A DNA stretch of 64,000 nucleotides from Halococcus saccharolyticus DSM 5350 (GCF_000336915.1 NZ_AOMD01000002.1:89639-153638); one strand, 5' to 3'. Positions 40,089 to 49,028 are shown, counted from the stretch's first letter. Translations and numbers: made by a program. The notes: generated by a model from the letters alone, not told the origin.

Positions 40089-40267
40089 TGAGAACTTGTG
40101 TTTCTCGTGTCATTTTATATGATCAGTCTTGATAGTCTCTGTCCGCCGTGGATTACTTGAATTGGCCCCAAAATCGGCGCAACATCCTCGCCCGCCGTTC
40201 GCGGCGGGCCTTCCGCACAGTGGAAGTCCGGCCGGCCCGGAGGGGTTTCAGCCCCACTCCGCGAGCG
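40089..40267. repeat. Intergenic hairpin array resembling an IS200/IS605-type right end
   Basis: No gene. A perfect 8-bp hairpin, gcccgccg-ttcg-cggcgggc (40190-40209), is followed by ttcc...ggaa (about 40211-40225), a GC-rich ccgg block and ggggtttcagcccc (about 40243-40256). On the minus strand the order is GGGGCTGAAACCCC, CCGG block, ACTTCCACTGTG, hairpin, GAGGATG. From memory this resembles the conserved 3' end of haloarchaeal TnpB-carrying elements, but no tnpB is present. Confidence 0.5.
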
Positions 40268-40639
40268 TCACACTGGGCCGAGAATCGGCATCGTACTCGT
40301 GACACTCTCACCAGCACCCGGCTCCTTCACGCCGAACACATCCCGCGAGTAGAGTTGGCTCTCAGAGCCGATGATGAGTGCCGCCTCAGTAATCTGTGTT
40401 CCGGCAGGCACCTCGTCACCCCCCGTCACGCTGAGTTTTGCCTCATACCGGCCGGGTGTGTCGGGATCGTCGACCCAGTTCAGCGGCGCGTCACCCGTCG
40501 TGGCGCGAAAGACCTCGTTTTCGAGTTGGGTATCGGAGGCTGTCGGGGCCGTCGTGCCGGTCCCGATCGCCATCACATTGACATACCCGCCCACGAGGTG
40601 GTCCGATACTGCTTCTAAACCTGCGTCAGTTTCAACCAT
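40268..40639 (-). CDS. Tail-collar/fibre-base-like protein
   Basis: 123 residues. VNVMAIGTGTTAPTASDTQL then ALIIGSESQLYSRDVFG resemble the N-terminal collar domain found at the base of phage tail fibres (DUF3751-like). Lies between gpI and the fibre genes as expected. Confidence 0.6.
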   Translation of the reverse strand: MVETDAGLEAVSDHLVGGYVNVMAIGTGTTAPTASDTQLENEVFRATTGDAPLNWVDDPDTPGRYEAKLSVTGGDEVPAGTQITEAALIIGSESQLYSRDVFGVKEPGAGESVTSTMPILGPV

Positions 40640-40666
40640 AGGAGAAGTCTGAAGGAGTGTTGATCG

Positions 40667-41299
40667 TCAGTCGTCAGAGAAGCCCGCGCCGTAGCCCGTC
40701 GTATCGGTCGTCACGACATCGACATCGCCCGTCCGGATGCCGAGGCGCGTCGGTGCCGTCTCGAACTCGAAACTCGTCGCCGACGCCTCGCCGGTTCGGA
40801 TGCCGAGTCGTGCCGAGTCGAGTACGTACTCGATCGGGCCGGTGAGTTGTACTGTCGATGGATCGGCCAGTTCCGCGAGTTCATGCACCAACGATACTTC
40901 GTGATCGCCCCACTCGTGGACCGTCAGCGAGTATTCGTTACTCGTGAAGTTCTCGCGCACGTCCACCGTGTCGGGTTCGGCGACGAGGCCGCCCGAGACG
41001 GCGACTTTGATGTCTTGGCTCGTCCCGCGGCCTGAGTAGGCGTTGACGAGAGCTTTGAGGTACTGGCGATACGCACCGTCGCCGCGGCCGAACCGCTCGC
41101 CGAGAACGCCGAAGTCCCACGCCAACTCATCGAGATCCTGGCCATCCGCCCGCTCGATTTGCTGACTCGCGATGACGTATTCGAGGTCGTCATCGAACTG
41201 GTCGAACAGCGTCTGGTGAGCGCGTGCCCAGCCCTGAACATTCGACGGGAGTTCGGGCAACGGCCGCGGGAGGTGATCCGCATAGTCAGTGGTGAACAC
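40667..41299 (-). CDS. Tail protein I-like baseplate component
   Basis: 210 residues. The helical first half (LPELPSNVQGWARAHQTLFD, LDELAWDFGVLGERFGRGDG, YRQYLKALVNAYSGRGTSQD) matches the P2 gpI family, which links baseplate wedges to tail fibres. The order J-I-collar-fibre is preserved. The C-terminal third contains twin RLGIRTGE/D repeats. Confidence 0.75.
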   Translation of the reverse strand: MFTTDYADHLPRPLPELPSNVQGWARAHQTLFDQFDDDLEYVIASQQIERADGQDLDELAWDFGVLGERFGRGDGAYRQYLKALVNAYSGRGTSQDIKVAVSGGLVAEPDTVDVRENFTSNEYSLTVHEWGDHEVSLVHELAELADPSTVQLTGPIEYVLDSARLGIRTGEASATSFEFETAPTRLGIRTGDVDVVTTDTTGYGAGFSDD

Positions 41300-41302
41300 G
41301 GC

Positions 41303-42823
41303 CTACGATCCCCCACTCTCGACAGTGACGGTGATATTGCCGGGGTCGGCCACTTCACGCTGTGCGATAACTACGTCATCCGCAACGGTGTAATCGACGG
41401 TGAACGTCGTACCGTTGTCGGGATTCGACCCGCCGATGGACCAATCGATCGTGTCAATCGCGCCGTCGCCCGTCGTGTCGGTCGTGGTGTAGTCCGTCCC
41501 CGCCACGAATGTAGTCTGTGAGCCGCCGGCCGTCCCCGTCACGTCGCCGACGTTCGCTGCCGCACTATCGAGTTGGTACTGCGCCGTCCCGCTGGTGTAG
41601 GTGTGCGGTTCGTCAGATAGCGAGAGCGTGGCGTCAACGTCCGCAAGGTCCCCCGGGGCTGCATCCATCACCTCGTAGGTGATGCGGCCGTCAGCGACGT
41701 TCTCGCCGAGCGTGAGACTCGCCAGATACTCGGCCAGCGTGTTCTCAATCGCCGTCGTGTCGAGGTCGGTGCCATCGAGCGTCAGATCGACATCCACGAC
41801 CCGCCGGGTGGCGCGGAGGAGGCGGTGATAGACCGTCGACGGGAATACGTCATCGCGGTCGAAGAACGTCTCGAACTCGCTATCGGTCACGTCGGGCGCA
41901 TTCACGAGCACGCGGCCGTAGGGCGCGCCGTTCGTGCCACTGATGTCGGGGTCGGTCTCGGGATCGTAGGTGTCGATCTCGCTACCGGAGACCGAGAGCG
42001 TGGGCGTGCCGTCGTAATGCTGGATGATCTCTACGTCGCCGTCGTCGATCGAGGCGAACGCCGAGATGAACTGGCCTTCAATCCCGCCCGTCGTGCCGCC
42101 ACCCGAGCGATTGACGAGTGCGTTGCGCGTCCGCTGGCGAAGCGACTCGTTGCCCTCCTCCCCCTCACCATCATACGTAGCGTTCGGGTTCGTGACGGTG
42201 AGAATGTCCGACGTATCCTGTTCCTGTTCGTCGGGGACGTATTCGATTATATTCGAGCCGACGTTGTACTCCGCCCCGACGGCCGCCTCGTTCTCCTCAC
42301 GGTTCCACGCCGTGATGGGGAGCGTGACGGTGGTGCTCGCGCCCGTCGGCGACCCGTTATCGGTGATGCGATAGGCGAGATAGTCGCCTGCGGCATCCGG
42401 CGTTGTCCCGACGATAGTGCCTGCCTCGACGGTGGCGTCCGGGCTATCGACGGTGACGAGAATCTCGCCGATGGCCGGCGAGCCCGGATCGCGGACCACG
42501 CCGTTCTCGATCGCCTTCTGGTCGAGGTCGAAATCGACCATCAACGAGTTCAAGTATGGCAGGTCGATCCGGGCGATCTGCTCTTCGGTAAAGAGGGTGG
42601 AGAGTTTGTCCTCGGTGACGGGGCCGCCGGCGAATCTGAGCCACCCGGAGAGCTGTGCGGCCAGCATCCCGTGCTGGATGTCGCTCAGGTACTCGGCCTC
42701 ACCATCGAGAAGGATGTACTCGGGCGAGTGCTGCGAGAAATTCGTGAGATCGGCTATCTCGCTGGACGTGAGACTAATCAGTCGTTTGCGGGTCGTGTCC
42801 GCAGTTTCGATTTGGAGCGGCAT
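41303..42823 (-). CDS. Baseplate J-like protein
   Basis: 506 residues, the usual length range of gpJ/gp6-like wedge proteins. Typical features include an internal segment AGTIVGTTPDAAGDYLAYRI, the LRQRTRNALVNRSGGGTTGG region and a C-terminal strand-rich part with FTVDYTVADDVV. It forms the peripheral baseplate of contractile tails. It ends 4 bp before gpI. Confidence 0.85.
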   Translation of the reverse strand: MPLQIETADTTRKRLISLTSSEIADLTNFSQHSPEYILLDGEAEYLSDIQHGMLAAQLSGWLRFAGGPVTEDKLSTLFTEEQIARIDLPYLNSLMVDFDLDQKAIENGVVRDPGSPAIGEILVTVDSPDATVEAGTIVGTTPDAAGDYLAYRITDNGSPTGASTTVTLPITAWNREENEAAVGAEYNVGSNIIEYVPDEQEQDTSDILTVTNPNATYDGEGEEGNESLRQRTRNALVNRSGGGTTGGIEGQFISAFASIDDGDVEIIQHYDGTPTLSVSGSEIDTYDPETDPDISGTNGAPYGRVLVNAPDVTDSEFETFFDRDDVFPSTVYHRLLRATRRVVDVDLTLDGTDLDTTAIENTLAEYLASLTLGENVADGRITYEVMDAAPGDLADVDATLSLSDEPHTYTSGTAQYQLDSAAANVGDVTGTAGGSQTTFVAGTDYTTTDTTGDGAIDTIDWSIGGSNPDNGTTFTVDYTVADDVVIAQREVADPGNITVTVESGGS

Positions 42824-42860
42824 AGGTAGAGATGGGGGTTGAGAGCGTCGGAGCCGAGTG

Positions 42861-43370
42861 TTAGCCCGTCGGCTGCACTGGAATCACCACGTCGTGATAC
42901 TCGTCGTCGGCCGCAAGGATCTGCATTTCCGCGCCGATCGTGTCGACACCGCTGCGATAGACTTCGGGCGGTTCAGGGACTCGATAGACTCGTGGGTCGC
43001 GGGTGACGACGTTGCTGTACTGGTTGGCGAGATCGGCAAACGTCTCCGGCGTGGGCTGGCCGATCACGGGGTCAGTCTCGCGGGAGATAGCAAACGCGAG
43101 GTCTTGGCCAAGCATCTCCACGCCCGAGGTGGTGGCGAGCGACCCCTGTTCGTTCACGACGAGATCCCATGCCACCTGCCCGTCGTCGGTTTCGCTGGGT
43201 GCCCCCGCGAGTTTTAGCCCCGCCCCGAATGCCTCGCGTGGCGTGGGCCGGTCGGCCTCCTCGCGGCCACGCTGCTCGGCGAGCTGGGCCGCGCGTGAAT
43301 CTTCCGGTTCGGGGGATTCTTCGCCTTCGCCCCATCGAAACTCGCCATATCGCGTTTCGCCATAGACCAT
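42861..43370 (-). CDS. gp25/gpW-like baseplate wedge protein
   Basis: 169 residues. The core reads QVAWDLVVNEQGSLATTSGV, GQDLAFAISRETDPVIGQPT and SRDPRV-like VTRDPRVYRVPEPPEVYRSG, matching the gp25/W lysozyme-like fold. The N-terminal YGETRYGEFRWGEGEE is an added aromatic extension. Located directly upstream of baseplate J, as in P2 and Mu. Confidence 0.75.
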   Translation of the reverse strand: MVYGETRYGEFRWGEGEESPEPEDSRAAQLAEQRGREEADRPTPREAFGAGLKLAGAPSETDDGQVAWDLVVNEQGSLATTSGVEMLGQDLAFAISRETDPVIGQPTPETFADLANQYSNVVTRDPRVYRVPEPPEVYRSGVDTIGAEMQILAADDEYHDVVIPVQPTG

Positions 43371-43373
43371 AGA

Positions 43374-45461
43374 TTACGCCCGATTGATAGGACCGCTGTA
43401 GTCGGACCGCCCGCTCGGATAGTCAATAGAGACATCGGCAACGGCCATCTGCGGGCCGTTGTTGATGACGGCCGTCCCCGACGACGCACTGCCACTCAGC
43501 GCCGTGCTTTGGATCTGCTCACACCGGCCGTCGACGATAATGTCCGGTGCGCCGCCGACATTGCCCATGTGGACCTCGGTGTTCTTGATCGCGTGGAGAA
43601 CGCCCGAACGCACGTCGATCCCGCCACCACACTTGGCGACGTTTGCGAGTTCGACCGTACAGCCGGTGATCGTGACACCGCTGCCTTTGCCCTTGTCTTC
43701 GACGGCGAAGCCCTGCACGCCGTGAGCGCCTGCATCGGCGTTCGTGAGTTCCGTGTTCTCGTAATCGAACGCCGCCGTGCAGTTCTCGAAGCGGCCGTGC
43801 GCGATCCGGCCGTTCGACACGCCGTTATTCCGGAACGTCGTACCCGTGGCGACGACGGAACCGCTCGTGTTGGTGGCGTACAGGCCATTATTGGGGAATG
43901 AATCGAACACCGAGTCGACGATATTGAGCGTACCCTCGTGGTCGTCAGCGAGGAACACGCCGATCGGACGGTCCCCCTCGTGATCGTTGGCCATCACGCC
44001 CGCGTGGACCGACCCGACGTTTTTGATGCGATTCGCGCCGCCCGAGCTGGTGGCGGGCATCGATATCATCGGCCCGGACTTCGCGCCGAGCGAGGCGGAC
44101 GGGTCGGGATTCGCCCGTCGGCCTGAGCCGAGCGTCTGGAAGTATTCGAGAAAGCCACGATCGCTGGTGTTGACGTTCAGCCGACCCCACGCGCCCGAGG
44201 CGGTCTGGTCCATGTCGATCCCGCTCCACATGAAGCCAGAGCCACCGGAGACCGTCACCGCATAGTCGCGGTAGCCAGCCGGGATCGGAACGGAGGCGTC
44301 ACCCGTGCCGCAAATGGCTACATCGGAAGCGTTGCCGATGTTGATCTGCCCATCCCACGAGAGTTCTCCCTCAACCACATAGAGCGTATTCGACGCGCCG
44401 CCGATATCGCCCGTTGAACTCGCGGTGACGGTGTTCTGAATATCGAAGCCAGCCTGCGAGGCGCGTTCCTCGGGCGTGGCATCGGGATTCGTCGATGGTA
44501 GCGTCTCGGTCGGTCCCGTGCCACCACCTACCGTCACCTGCTTGTCGGGGTCGAACGTGTCGACGTAGGCTTTCGTATCGTGGGCGTCGGTATCGTAGTT
44601 TTTGATATGCCCGCCGGCAACGTAGATCGTGCCATCGACGACGCCCGACGCGCCGACGATCCGGGCGCGATTGCTCGGTATCTGTGGCATCTCCTCGTCC
44701 CACGAGTCCGTCTCAACATCGTACCGGAAGACGTTCGGCTTGAAATCGTCGTTCGTGCCGATGCTCCCGACGTGGCCGTAGGCGATGTAGACCTTCCCGT
44801 TGATGACGGTATCCGAGAGCGCCTGCCGGAACGCCATCGGCGCGTCGGCCATGCTCTCGGGTTGACCTTCGTTTGGCCCCGAGAGCGGGTAGCGCGTTGT
44901 GGTGGGGACGATGTTACCCGACGAGACGTTGTGTCCGCCGAAGTGATAGAGGTAGTCCGTGCCGTCGACGTTCGCCATTGCGACTGACGACCACCGGACG
45001 GGCTGGGGGAGTGTCGCCCATTCGGACGATTCGACGCTGTTTGACGAAGGATCGAATCGCCAGATGCGATCGGTGTCGGTTTGAGCCTCCGCCCCCGTCG
45101 CCCCTCCTGCAATGTAGATCAGTCCATCCGGCCCGAGCGCCCCGCGGACGGCGTAGACTGGCTCAGGACACGTCGCGCCCAGGGTACTCCACCCGCTACC
45201 GGGCGTGAACGTGTAGATCGAGTCTTCGATATTCCCCGAGCCGAACACGTCCGTCTCAGCGCCGCCGAAAAGGTAGCACGTTCCGTTGGCAACGACGCCA
45301 GCCTGCCCCCACAACGCTTTCGGGAGGTCGGGGCCGCTCGACCACGAGTCATTCGCCGTATCGTAGGCATACGTGTCCGCCGTTGCGCGGTCGTAGTGAC
45401 TGTCGAGATCGGTATCGTCGCGGATACCGCCGAACGAGTAGATTGTACCGTTGACGTTCAT
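43374..45461 (-). CDS. Tail spike with kelch-type propeller and beta-helix
   Basis: 695 residues. The N-terminal half holds about five kelch repeats (NGTIYSFGGIRDD, NGTCYLFGGAETD, DGLIYIAGGATGA, DYLYHFGGHN, NGKVYIAYGHVG, DGTIYVAGGHIKN), a predicted beta-propeller. After about residue 330 a parallel beta-helix follows (FDSFPNNGLYATNTSGSVVA, GSGVTITGCTVELANVAKCG). Such proteins bind or cleave surface glycans. The gene sits inside the baseplate genes, between the spike and gp25-like genes, and its beta-helix resembles that of the spike at 29990-31198. Confidence 0.78.
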   Translation of the reverse strand: MNVNGTIYSFGGIRDDTDLDSHYDRATADTYAYDTANDSWSSGPDLPKALWGQAGVVANGTCYLFGGAETDVFGSGNIEDSIYTFTPGSGWSTLGATCPEPVYAVRGALGPDGLIYIAGGATGAEAQTDTDRIWRFDPSSNSVESSEWATLPQPVRWSSVAMANVDGTDYLYHFGGHNVSSGNIVPTTTRYPLSGPNEGQPESMADAPMAFRQALSDTVINGKVYIAYGHVGSIGTNDDFKPNVFRYDVETDSWDEEMPQIPSNRARIVGASGVVDGTIYVAGGHIKNYDTDAHDTKAYVDTFDPDKQVTVGGGTGPTETLPSTNPDATPEERASQAGFDIQNTVTASSTGDIGGASNTLYVVEGELSWDGQINIGNASDVAICGTGDASVPIPAGYRDYAVTVSGGSGFMWSGIDMDQTASGAWGRLNVNTSDRGFLEYFQTLGSGRRANPDPSASLGAKSGPMISMPATSSGGANRIKNVGSVHAGVMANDHEGDRPIGVFLADDHEGTLNIVDSVFDSFPNNGLYATNTSGSVVATGTTFRNNGVSNGRIAHGRFENCTAAFDYENTELTNADAGAHGVQGFAVEDKGKGSGVTITGCTVELANVAKCGGGIDVRSGVLHAIKNTEVHMGNVGGAPDIIVDGRCEQIQSTALSGSASSGTAVINNGPQMAVADVSIDYPSGRSDYSGPINRA

Positions 45462-45463
45462 GT

Positions 45464-46003
45464 CTAAGGCGGGTCTCCTCGGCCACCGTCCGGCATGTCC
45501 GATCCCTCACCCCACGTCGGCTGTTCGACAGTGCGTGTGCCGTCGCTACTCCCGTCGCTCGTGGTGAGCGTGCCTTCGCTATCAGTGATCGTGATGAGAC
45601 CGGCGGCGTCGATGTTGATGTCGCCGTTCGGTAGCATCTCGATCCGCGACCCGCCGAGATTCCACGAGAGTTCGCCGTCCGAATCCGGTGCGGCATCGTC
45701 TGCGTTATAAAAACTTCCCGAGATGTACGGCTGTGGAGGGGTGCCCGCAAACCAGCTAATGATGACGGGATCGTCTTCGACAAGCGGGCGTGTCCCACCG
45801 AGGACGCTCGGGTGGACTTCGACATTCGTGAGATCTGCGCCTTCGCTGTCATCATCACCCTTCGCGAAATCCACCTCGGCGACGGGGCCAGGGAGATCTG
45901 TCTGATAGTCGATCGAACGAATGACGGCCTGGCGATCGAGATGTTTGGAGCGGTTGACCGTTTGGTCTTGCGCGCCACGATCCGTGGGGTCTGTATCCGT
46001 CAT
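45464..46003 (-). CDS. Baseplate spike (gpV-like) protein
   Basis: 179 residues. An N-terminal OB-like region (GPVAEVDFAKGDDDSEGADL then DDPVIISWFAGTPPQPYISG) and a strand-repeat tail (SRIEMLPNGDINIDAAGLIT) fit the membrane-puncturing spike of contractile tails. Acidic as expected for a halophilic virus. Directly follows the hub gene. Confidence 0.72.
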   Translation of the reverse strand: MTDTDPTDRGAQDQTVNRSKHLDRQAVIRSIDYQTDLPGPVAEVDFAKGDDDSEGADLTNVEVHPSVLGGTRPLVEDDPVIISWFAGTPPQPYISGSFYNADDAAPDSDGELSWNLGGSRIEMLPNGDINIDAAGLITITDSEGTLTTSDGSSDGTRTVEQPTWGEGSDMPDGGRGDPP

Positions 46004-46005
46004 AG

Positions 46006-47148
46006 TCAGGGAGTTGGCGTTCCGGGGCCGCGAACGTCTCCCTCGGCGTCTACCGCCCCATCGATGAGCGCGCCGACTTGGACTGTTGTGACGAAGCCCG
46101 AATCCGAACTGAGTTCGTGCGTCACTTCGCTCACGAGGTACTCCTGGCCGCCGAGACTGTCGGGCATAATCACCGTGTCGAGCGGCTGGATGCGCTCGTC
46201 GCCCACGAGTTTGATCTGACCCGTGCCGCTTTGGCGCTCGAACTCGTCGAGTAGCGAGTGGGCCGTCTGCTGGGCCGTCTCGACGTTCGTGATCGACTTG
46301 TCCTCGTGCTCGTACACCCGCGCGCCACTCCCCGTGTCGCCAGCCACCGCCCGCACAGGGTCTTTCGAGGCTGAATACACGCGAGAGGCACCCGTCGCCT
46401 CGCCGCCGCCGATCACCACCACCCCATCATAGGGTGCGGTCTGGAGGCCGGGATCGGTATCGGGCAGGATGTGCTCGATCTCGTGTTGCGTAACCGCGAA
46501 GTTCGATCCGTCGGTGAACACGGGGAGCCCACCCGGCGTGGACGGATCGACGTACCACGCCCCGCGGACGCGGTTGGCCATGTCGTCGAGCACGCCCGCA
46601 CACGAGCGCCCCTCGTAAGCCGTGAACGTGCTCGCGTCCTCATCGACATCCACACGAGCGGGTGCAACGTCGGCGAACGCACAGACCGTCGTGATTACCG
46701 TGTCGAGAGGGGCGTCGTCGAACGATGCCGTGACGGTGCCTTGTTTGAGTTTGCGAACGGAGTCATATGAGTCGATGACCACCAGCCCTTCATCGTTCGG
46801 TGCCGATACATCAACACGGCCGGAGCCGATGGGCGTCCCGTTGATCCGAGCCATCACGATCTCGTCCTGCTCGGGATACCTGTCGGCGAGGATCTTCGTG
46901 ACGAGGAGTGCCGATTGATTGTACCGCGAGGATTCGTATGAAATCTCCGTGACGGGGTACACTTCGCCGTCGTCGAACTCCGCCTCGCCCGTATCGGCCG
47001 CCGAGGCGGGCAGGACCGCAACGTCCGCAGTGATCTCTTGCTGGAGGGCAGTCCCGTCGAAGTCGACGTCCGCCGTCTCGGCGGGTTCGCTCTCGGTGCC
47101 AGTCCCGCCAGGGTTGATCGGCCGGAGCTGCTGTGGGACGTCCGGCAT
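46006..47148 (-). CDS. Baseplate hub protein (gpD/gp27-like)
   Basis: 380 residues. Hub-type features: a central FDDAPLDTVITTVCAFADVA segment, WYVDPSTPGGLPVFTDGSNF (a characteristic domain of late-control gene D proteins) and a C-terminal QPLDTVIMPDSLGGQEYLVS strand pair. The hub joins tail tube and spike. Its ATG at 47148 shares one base with the previous stop. Confidence 0.75.
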   Translation of the reverse strand: MPDVPQQLRPINPGGTGTESEPAETADVDFDGTALQQEITADVAVLPASAADTGEAEFDDGEVYPVTEISYESSRYNQSALLVTKILADRYPEQDEIVMARINGTPIGSGRVDVSAPNDEGLVVIDSYDSVRKLKQGTVTASFDDAPLDTVITTVCAFADVAPARVDVDEDASTFTAYEGRSCAGVLDDMANRVRGAWYVDPSTPGGLPVFTDGSNFAVTQHEIEHILPDTDPGLQTAPYDGVVVIGGGEATGASRVYSASKDPVRAVAGDTGSGARVYEHEDKSITNVETAQQTAHSLLDEFERQSGTGQIKLVGDERIQPLDTVIMPDSLGGQEYLVSEVTHELSSDSGFVTTVQVGALIDGAVDAEGDVRGPGTPTP

Positions 47149-47645
47149 TACAGTGAAGAGGGCGTATCCGGCGTGGGGTTGATGTCGCTCGATCCACCGC
47201 CACCGCCGACGGGGCTGTCCGCACCAGTCGGACTCGTCTCTTTGAGTGTGAGTGAGAACTCCTTGAGGAAGACCGTCTCGGGATCGTCGTCACCGTCCAC
47301 GTCGCGGGAGTAGCGTGTCCGTGTCGGGCTGATGTCGTAGTCCTCGACAGTCACGTCGAGCGTGCCACGATCCGGCAGGCGAGCCTTGATCTGTGGCACT
47401 TCATACAGCCGTTCGACAGTCGTCTCGTCGCCGGGAAAGCACGCACCGTCGACGGTATAGGTGCGTGATCCAGGCCCCATCCACTGCGTGACGTCCTCCG
47501 TGTCGATCGGTTCGTGCGTCGTGCTCTTACTCGAACCGGAGGAGCCCACATCAGGGCGATCGAGTTCAACGGGCAGTTCTACGCGCAGGTCGAGTGGGCT
47601 GGACCCAGGGGTCCAAAAGGCCGCAGACAAGTTTCTCGGAGGCAT
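47148..47645 (-). CDS. Tail/baseplate protein between tape measure and hub
   Basis: 165 residues. Begins MPPRNLSAAFWTPGSSPLDL, with a strand-rich middle (YEVPQIKARLPDRGTLDVTV) and a Gly/Pro-rich end. Position corresponds to gpU/gp53-type proteins, but similarity is not visible. The role in hub or tube completion is inferred. Confidence 0.55.
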   Translation of the reverse strand: MPPRNLSAAFWTPGSSPLDLRVELPVELDRPDVGSSGSSKSTTHEPIDTEDVTQWMGPGSRTYTVDGACFPGDETTVERLYEVPQIKARLPDRGTLDVTVEDYDISPTRTRYSRDVDGDDDPETVFLKEFSLTLKETSPTGADSPVGGGGGSSDINPTPDTPSSL

Positions 47646-47690
47646 AGTATGTAGAGAGTGTCGGCCGTCAGTCGAACCGCAGAGATCGCG

Positions 47691-48896
47691 TTAGTCGTCA
47701 GCGAACGCGGCAAACGTCGATTGTTCGGGCGTGGGTGTGGGGTCTTCGGGCGGCGTCCAGCGTTCGCGTCCGCCGGGCAGCTCGTCGTCGGTCCAATCGC
47801 GGAGGAGTAGGTCTACTTCGGGGAGTGCCCGAACGTAGGCCTCGGCTTTGTGGTGGCACTCGTCGCAGACCGTGAAGAGCACATCGTCGTTGTTGCACCC
47901 ACCATCGAGGAGTGCCGGGAGGTGATTGACTGTGAGCGCGCGGTCCTGTTCGGAGGTGTGCTTACCGCAGACTTGGCACTCGTGGTTATCGCGCTCGCGT
48001 ATTCGGGGCGCGGTTTGAGTCTCCCACGTCTCGGCACGGATGAGCTTCTTCACCGCCTCCCGGGTGCAATATCCGCCACGCCATTGGTGGTGGTCTTGGC
48101 CGAACACGTTTTCCGATTGCCATCGATCCTTACACCCCCGTGAGCAAAACCTGGCCCTCCCCAACCGCGCTGGTTTTACTGGTTCGATCTTACCGCATTG
48201 CTCACATTCTATTTCGGCCTTGCCACCCTGCCAGCGTGGGTTGTCTTCCCCCTCTCCTATGTGGGCCGTATCAGACCGGGTTTCAATACCGTGGCTGAGT
48301 AATGCTTGCCGTACTGTTGAAAAAGAGAAGCCGAGGTCCTCAGCTATTGTATTTATTGAGTGTTTTTTACCGACGTATAACCGTTCCATCTCCTCGGGGT
48401 TGTCGAGAATCTCATACCCACCTGGGTTTTGCGGCTTCCGGTAGTCTTCGCCGCCGATATCATGCTCCCTGAGGCGGCTTCTGATTGTTTGCCGGCAACA
48501 CCCTGCTTCGTTGGCGATCTCTTGTAGCGTCTTCTGGCGATTTATGAACAGTTCCCAGAGAAGGTGTCCGTTGTCGTACTCGGGAGCGGCCTTCTTTTCC
48601 TCTATCGTACTCTCACGCCATCCGTGGCCTCTGCGGTTGATGTCGTTCTTGTCCAACCCACCTTGGATGGCTGTGTAGGAAGCGTCCCAATGGGCCGCTA
48701 TCTCATTTATCGACATTCTCTCTTCAATGTATGCCTCACGCAGGAGTTTCTCGCTATCCCACGGGGCGCAGACATCGCAGTCTGACTTGTTCCCGTGCAT
48801 AGCGCGCGACCGGTTGGATGGGAACTCCCTGCCACAGTCAAGGCACTCGTATCCCTCACCGTCAGTGCTATTGTCATCGGCGTCGTACTCTGTCAT
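47691..48896 (-). CDS. HNH homing endonuclease-like protein
   Basis: The 401-residue form starts at MTEYDADDNSTDGEG (ATG at 48896). Order of parts: N-terminal C2H2-like finger (CLDCGREFPSNRSRAMH), three or more HTH units (NEIAAHWDASYTAIQGGL, LQEIANEAGCCRQTIRSRL, NTIAEDLGFSFSTVRQALL), a CxxC region (CEQCGKIEPVK...CSRGC) and a C-terminal HNH domain (DNHECQVCGKHTSEQDRALT, VNHLPALLDGGCNND, CDECHHKAE). Lower GC than flanking tail genes. It splits the tape-measure and tail-protein genes, as mobile endonuclease genes often do. Confidence 0.9.
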   Translation of the reverse strand: MTEYDADDNSTDGEGYECLDCGREFPSNRSRAMHGNKSDCDVCAPWDSEKLLREAYIEERMSINEIAAHWDASYTAIQGGLDKNDINRRGHGWRESTIEEKKAAPEYDNGHLLWELFINRQKTLQEIANEAGCCRQTIRSRLREHDIGGEDYRKPQNPGGYEILDNPEEMERLYVGKKHSINTIAEDLGFSFSTVRQALLSHGIETRSDTAHIGEGEDNPRWQGGKAEIECEQCGKIEPVKPARLGRARFCSRGCKDRWQSENVFGQDHHQWRGGYCTREAVKKLIRAETWETQTAPRIRERDNHECQVCGKHTSEQDRALTVNHLPALLDGGCNNDDVLFTVCDECHHKAEAYVRALPEVDLLLRDWTDDELPGGRERWTPPEDPTPTPEQSTFAAFADD

Positions 48897-48904
48897 GCTT
48901 GGAC

Positions 48905-48972
48905 CCAACCAAGCACGGTCGGTGTCTGACCACCGGCCGTTTTCTCCGAACGGCGATACCGTGCTTCGTTGG
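48905..48972 (-). ncRNA. Three-way-junction structured element upstream of the HNH gene
   Basis: A 15-bp outer stem (48905-48919 with 48958-48972, one mismatch) encloses two perfect hairpins: cggtg/caccg (48920-48935) and gccgtt/aacggc (48936-48954). A TATA-like box on the minus strand (48994-48999) would start a transcript close to 48970, so the structure would be the 5' leader of the HNH mRNA, ending 8 nt before its ATG. It could equally act as DNA, for example as an endonuclease target. Confidence 0.6.
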
Positions 48973-48993
48973 AAAATAATAGACGGTGGTCCC

Positions 48994-48999
48994 TTATAG
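48994..48999 (-). promoter_or_regulatory. TATA-like box upstream of the structured element
   Basis: Minus-strand CTATAAGG lies about 26 bp before the base of the predicted stem at 48972. Confidence 0.5.
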
Positions 49000-49028
49000 T
49001 AGTGCCGAGAGCATGGTGAAAGTGTTTG

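Noticed and set aside
40089..40267. A tnpB or tnpA gene associated with the hairpin array
   Set aside because: The neighbouring genes on both sides are tail-fibre or baseplate components; no transposase or RuvC-like sequence is present.
29990..45461. Invertible fibre segment as in phiCh1-type viruses
   Set aside because: The opposite orientation of the gene at 31829 suggested it, but I found no recombinase gene nearby and no flanking inverted repeats, and that gene has its own promoter and signal peptide.
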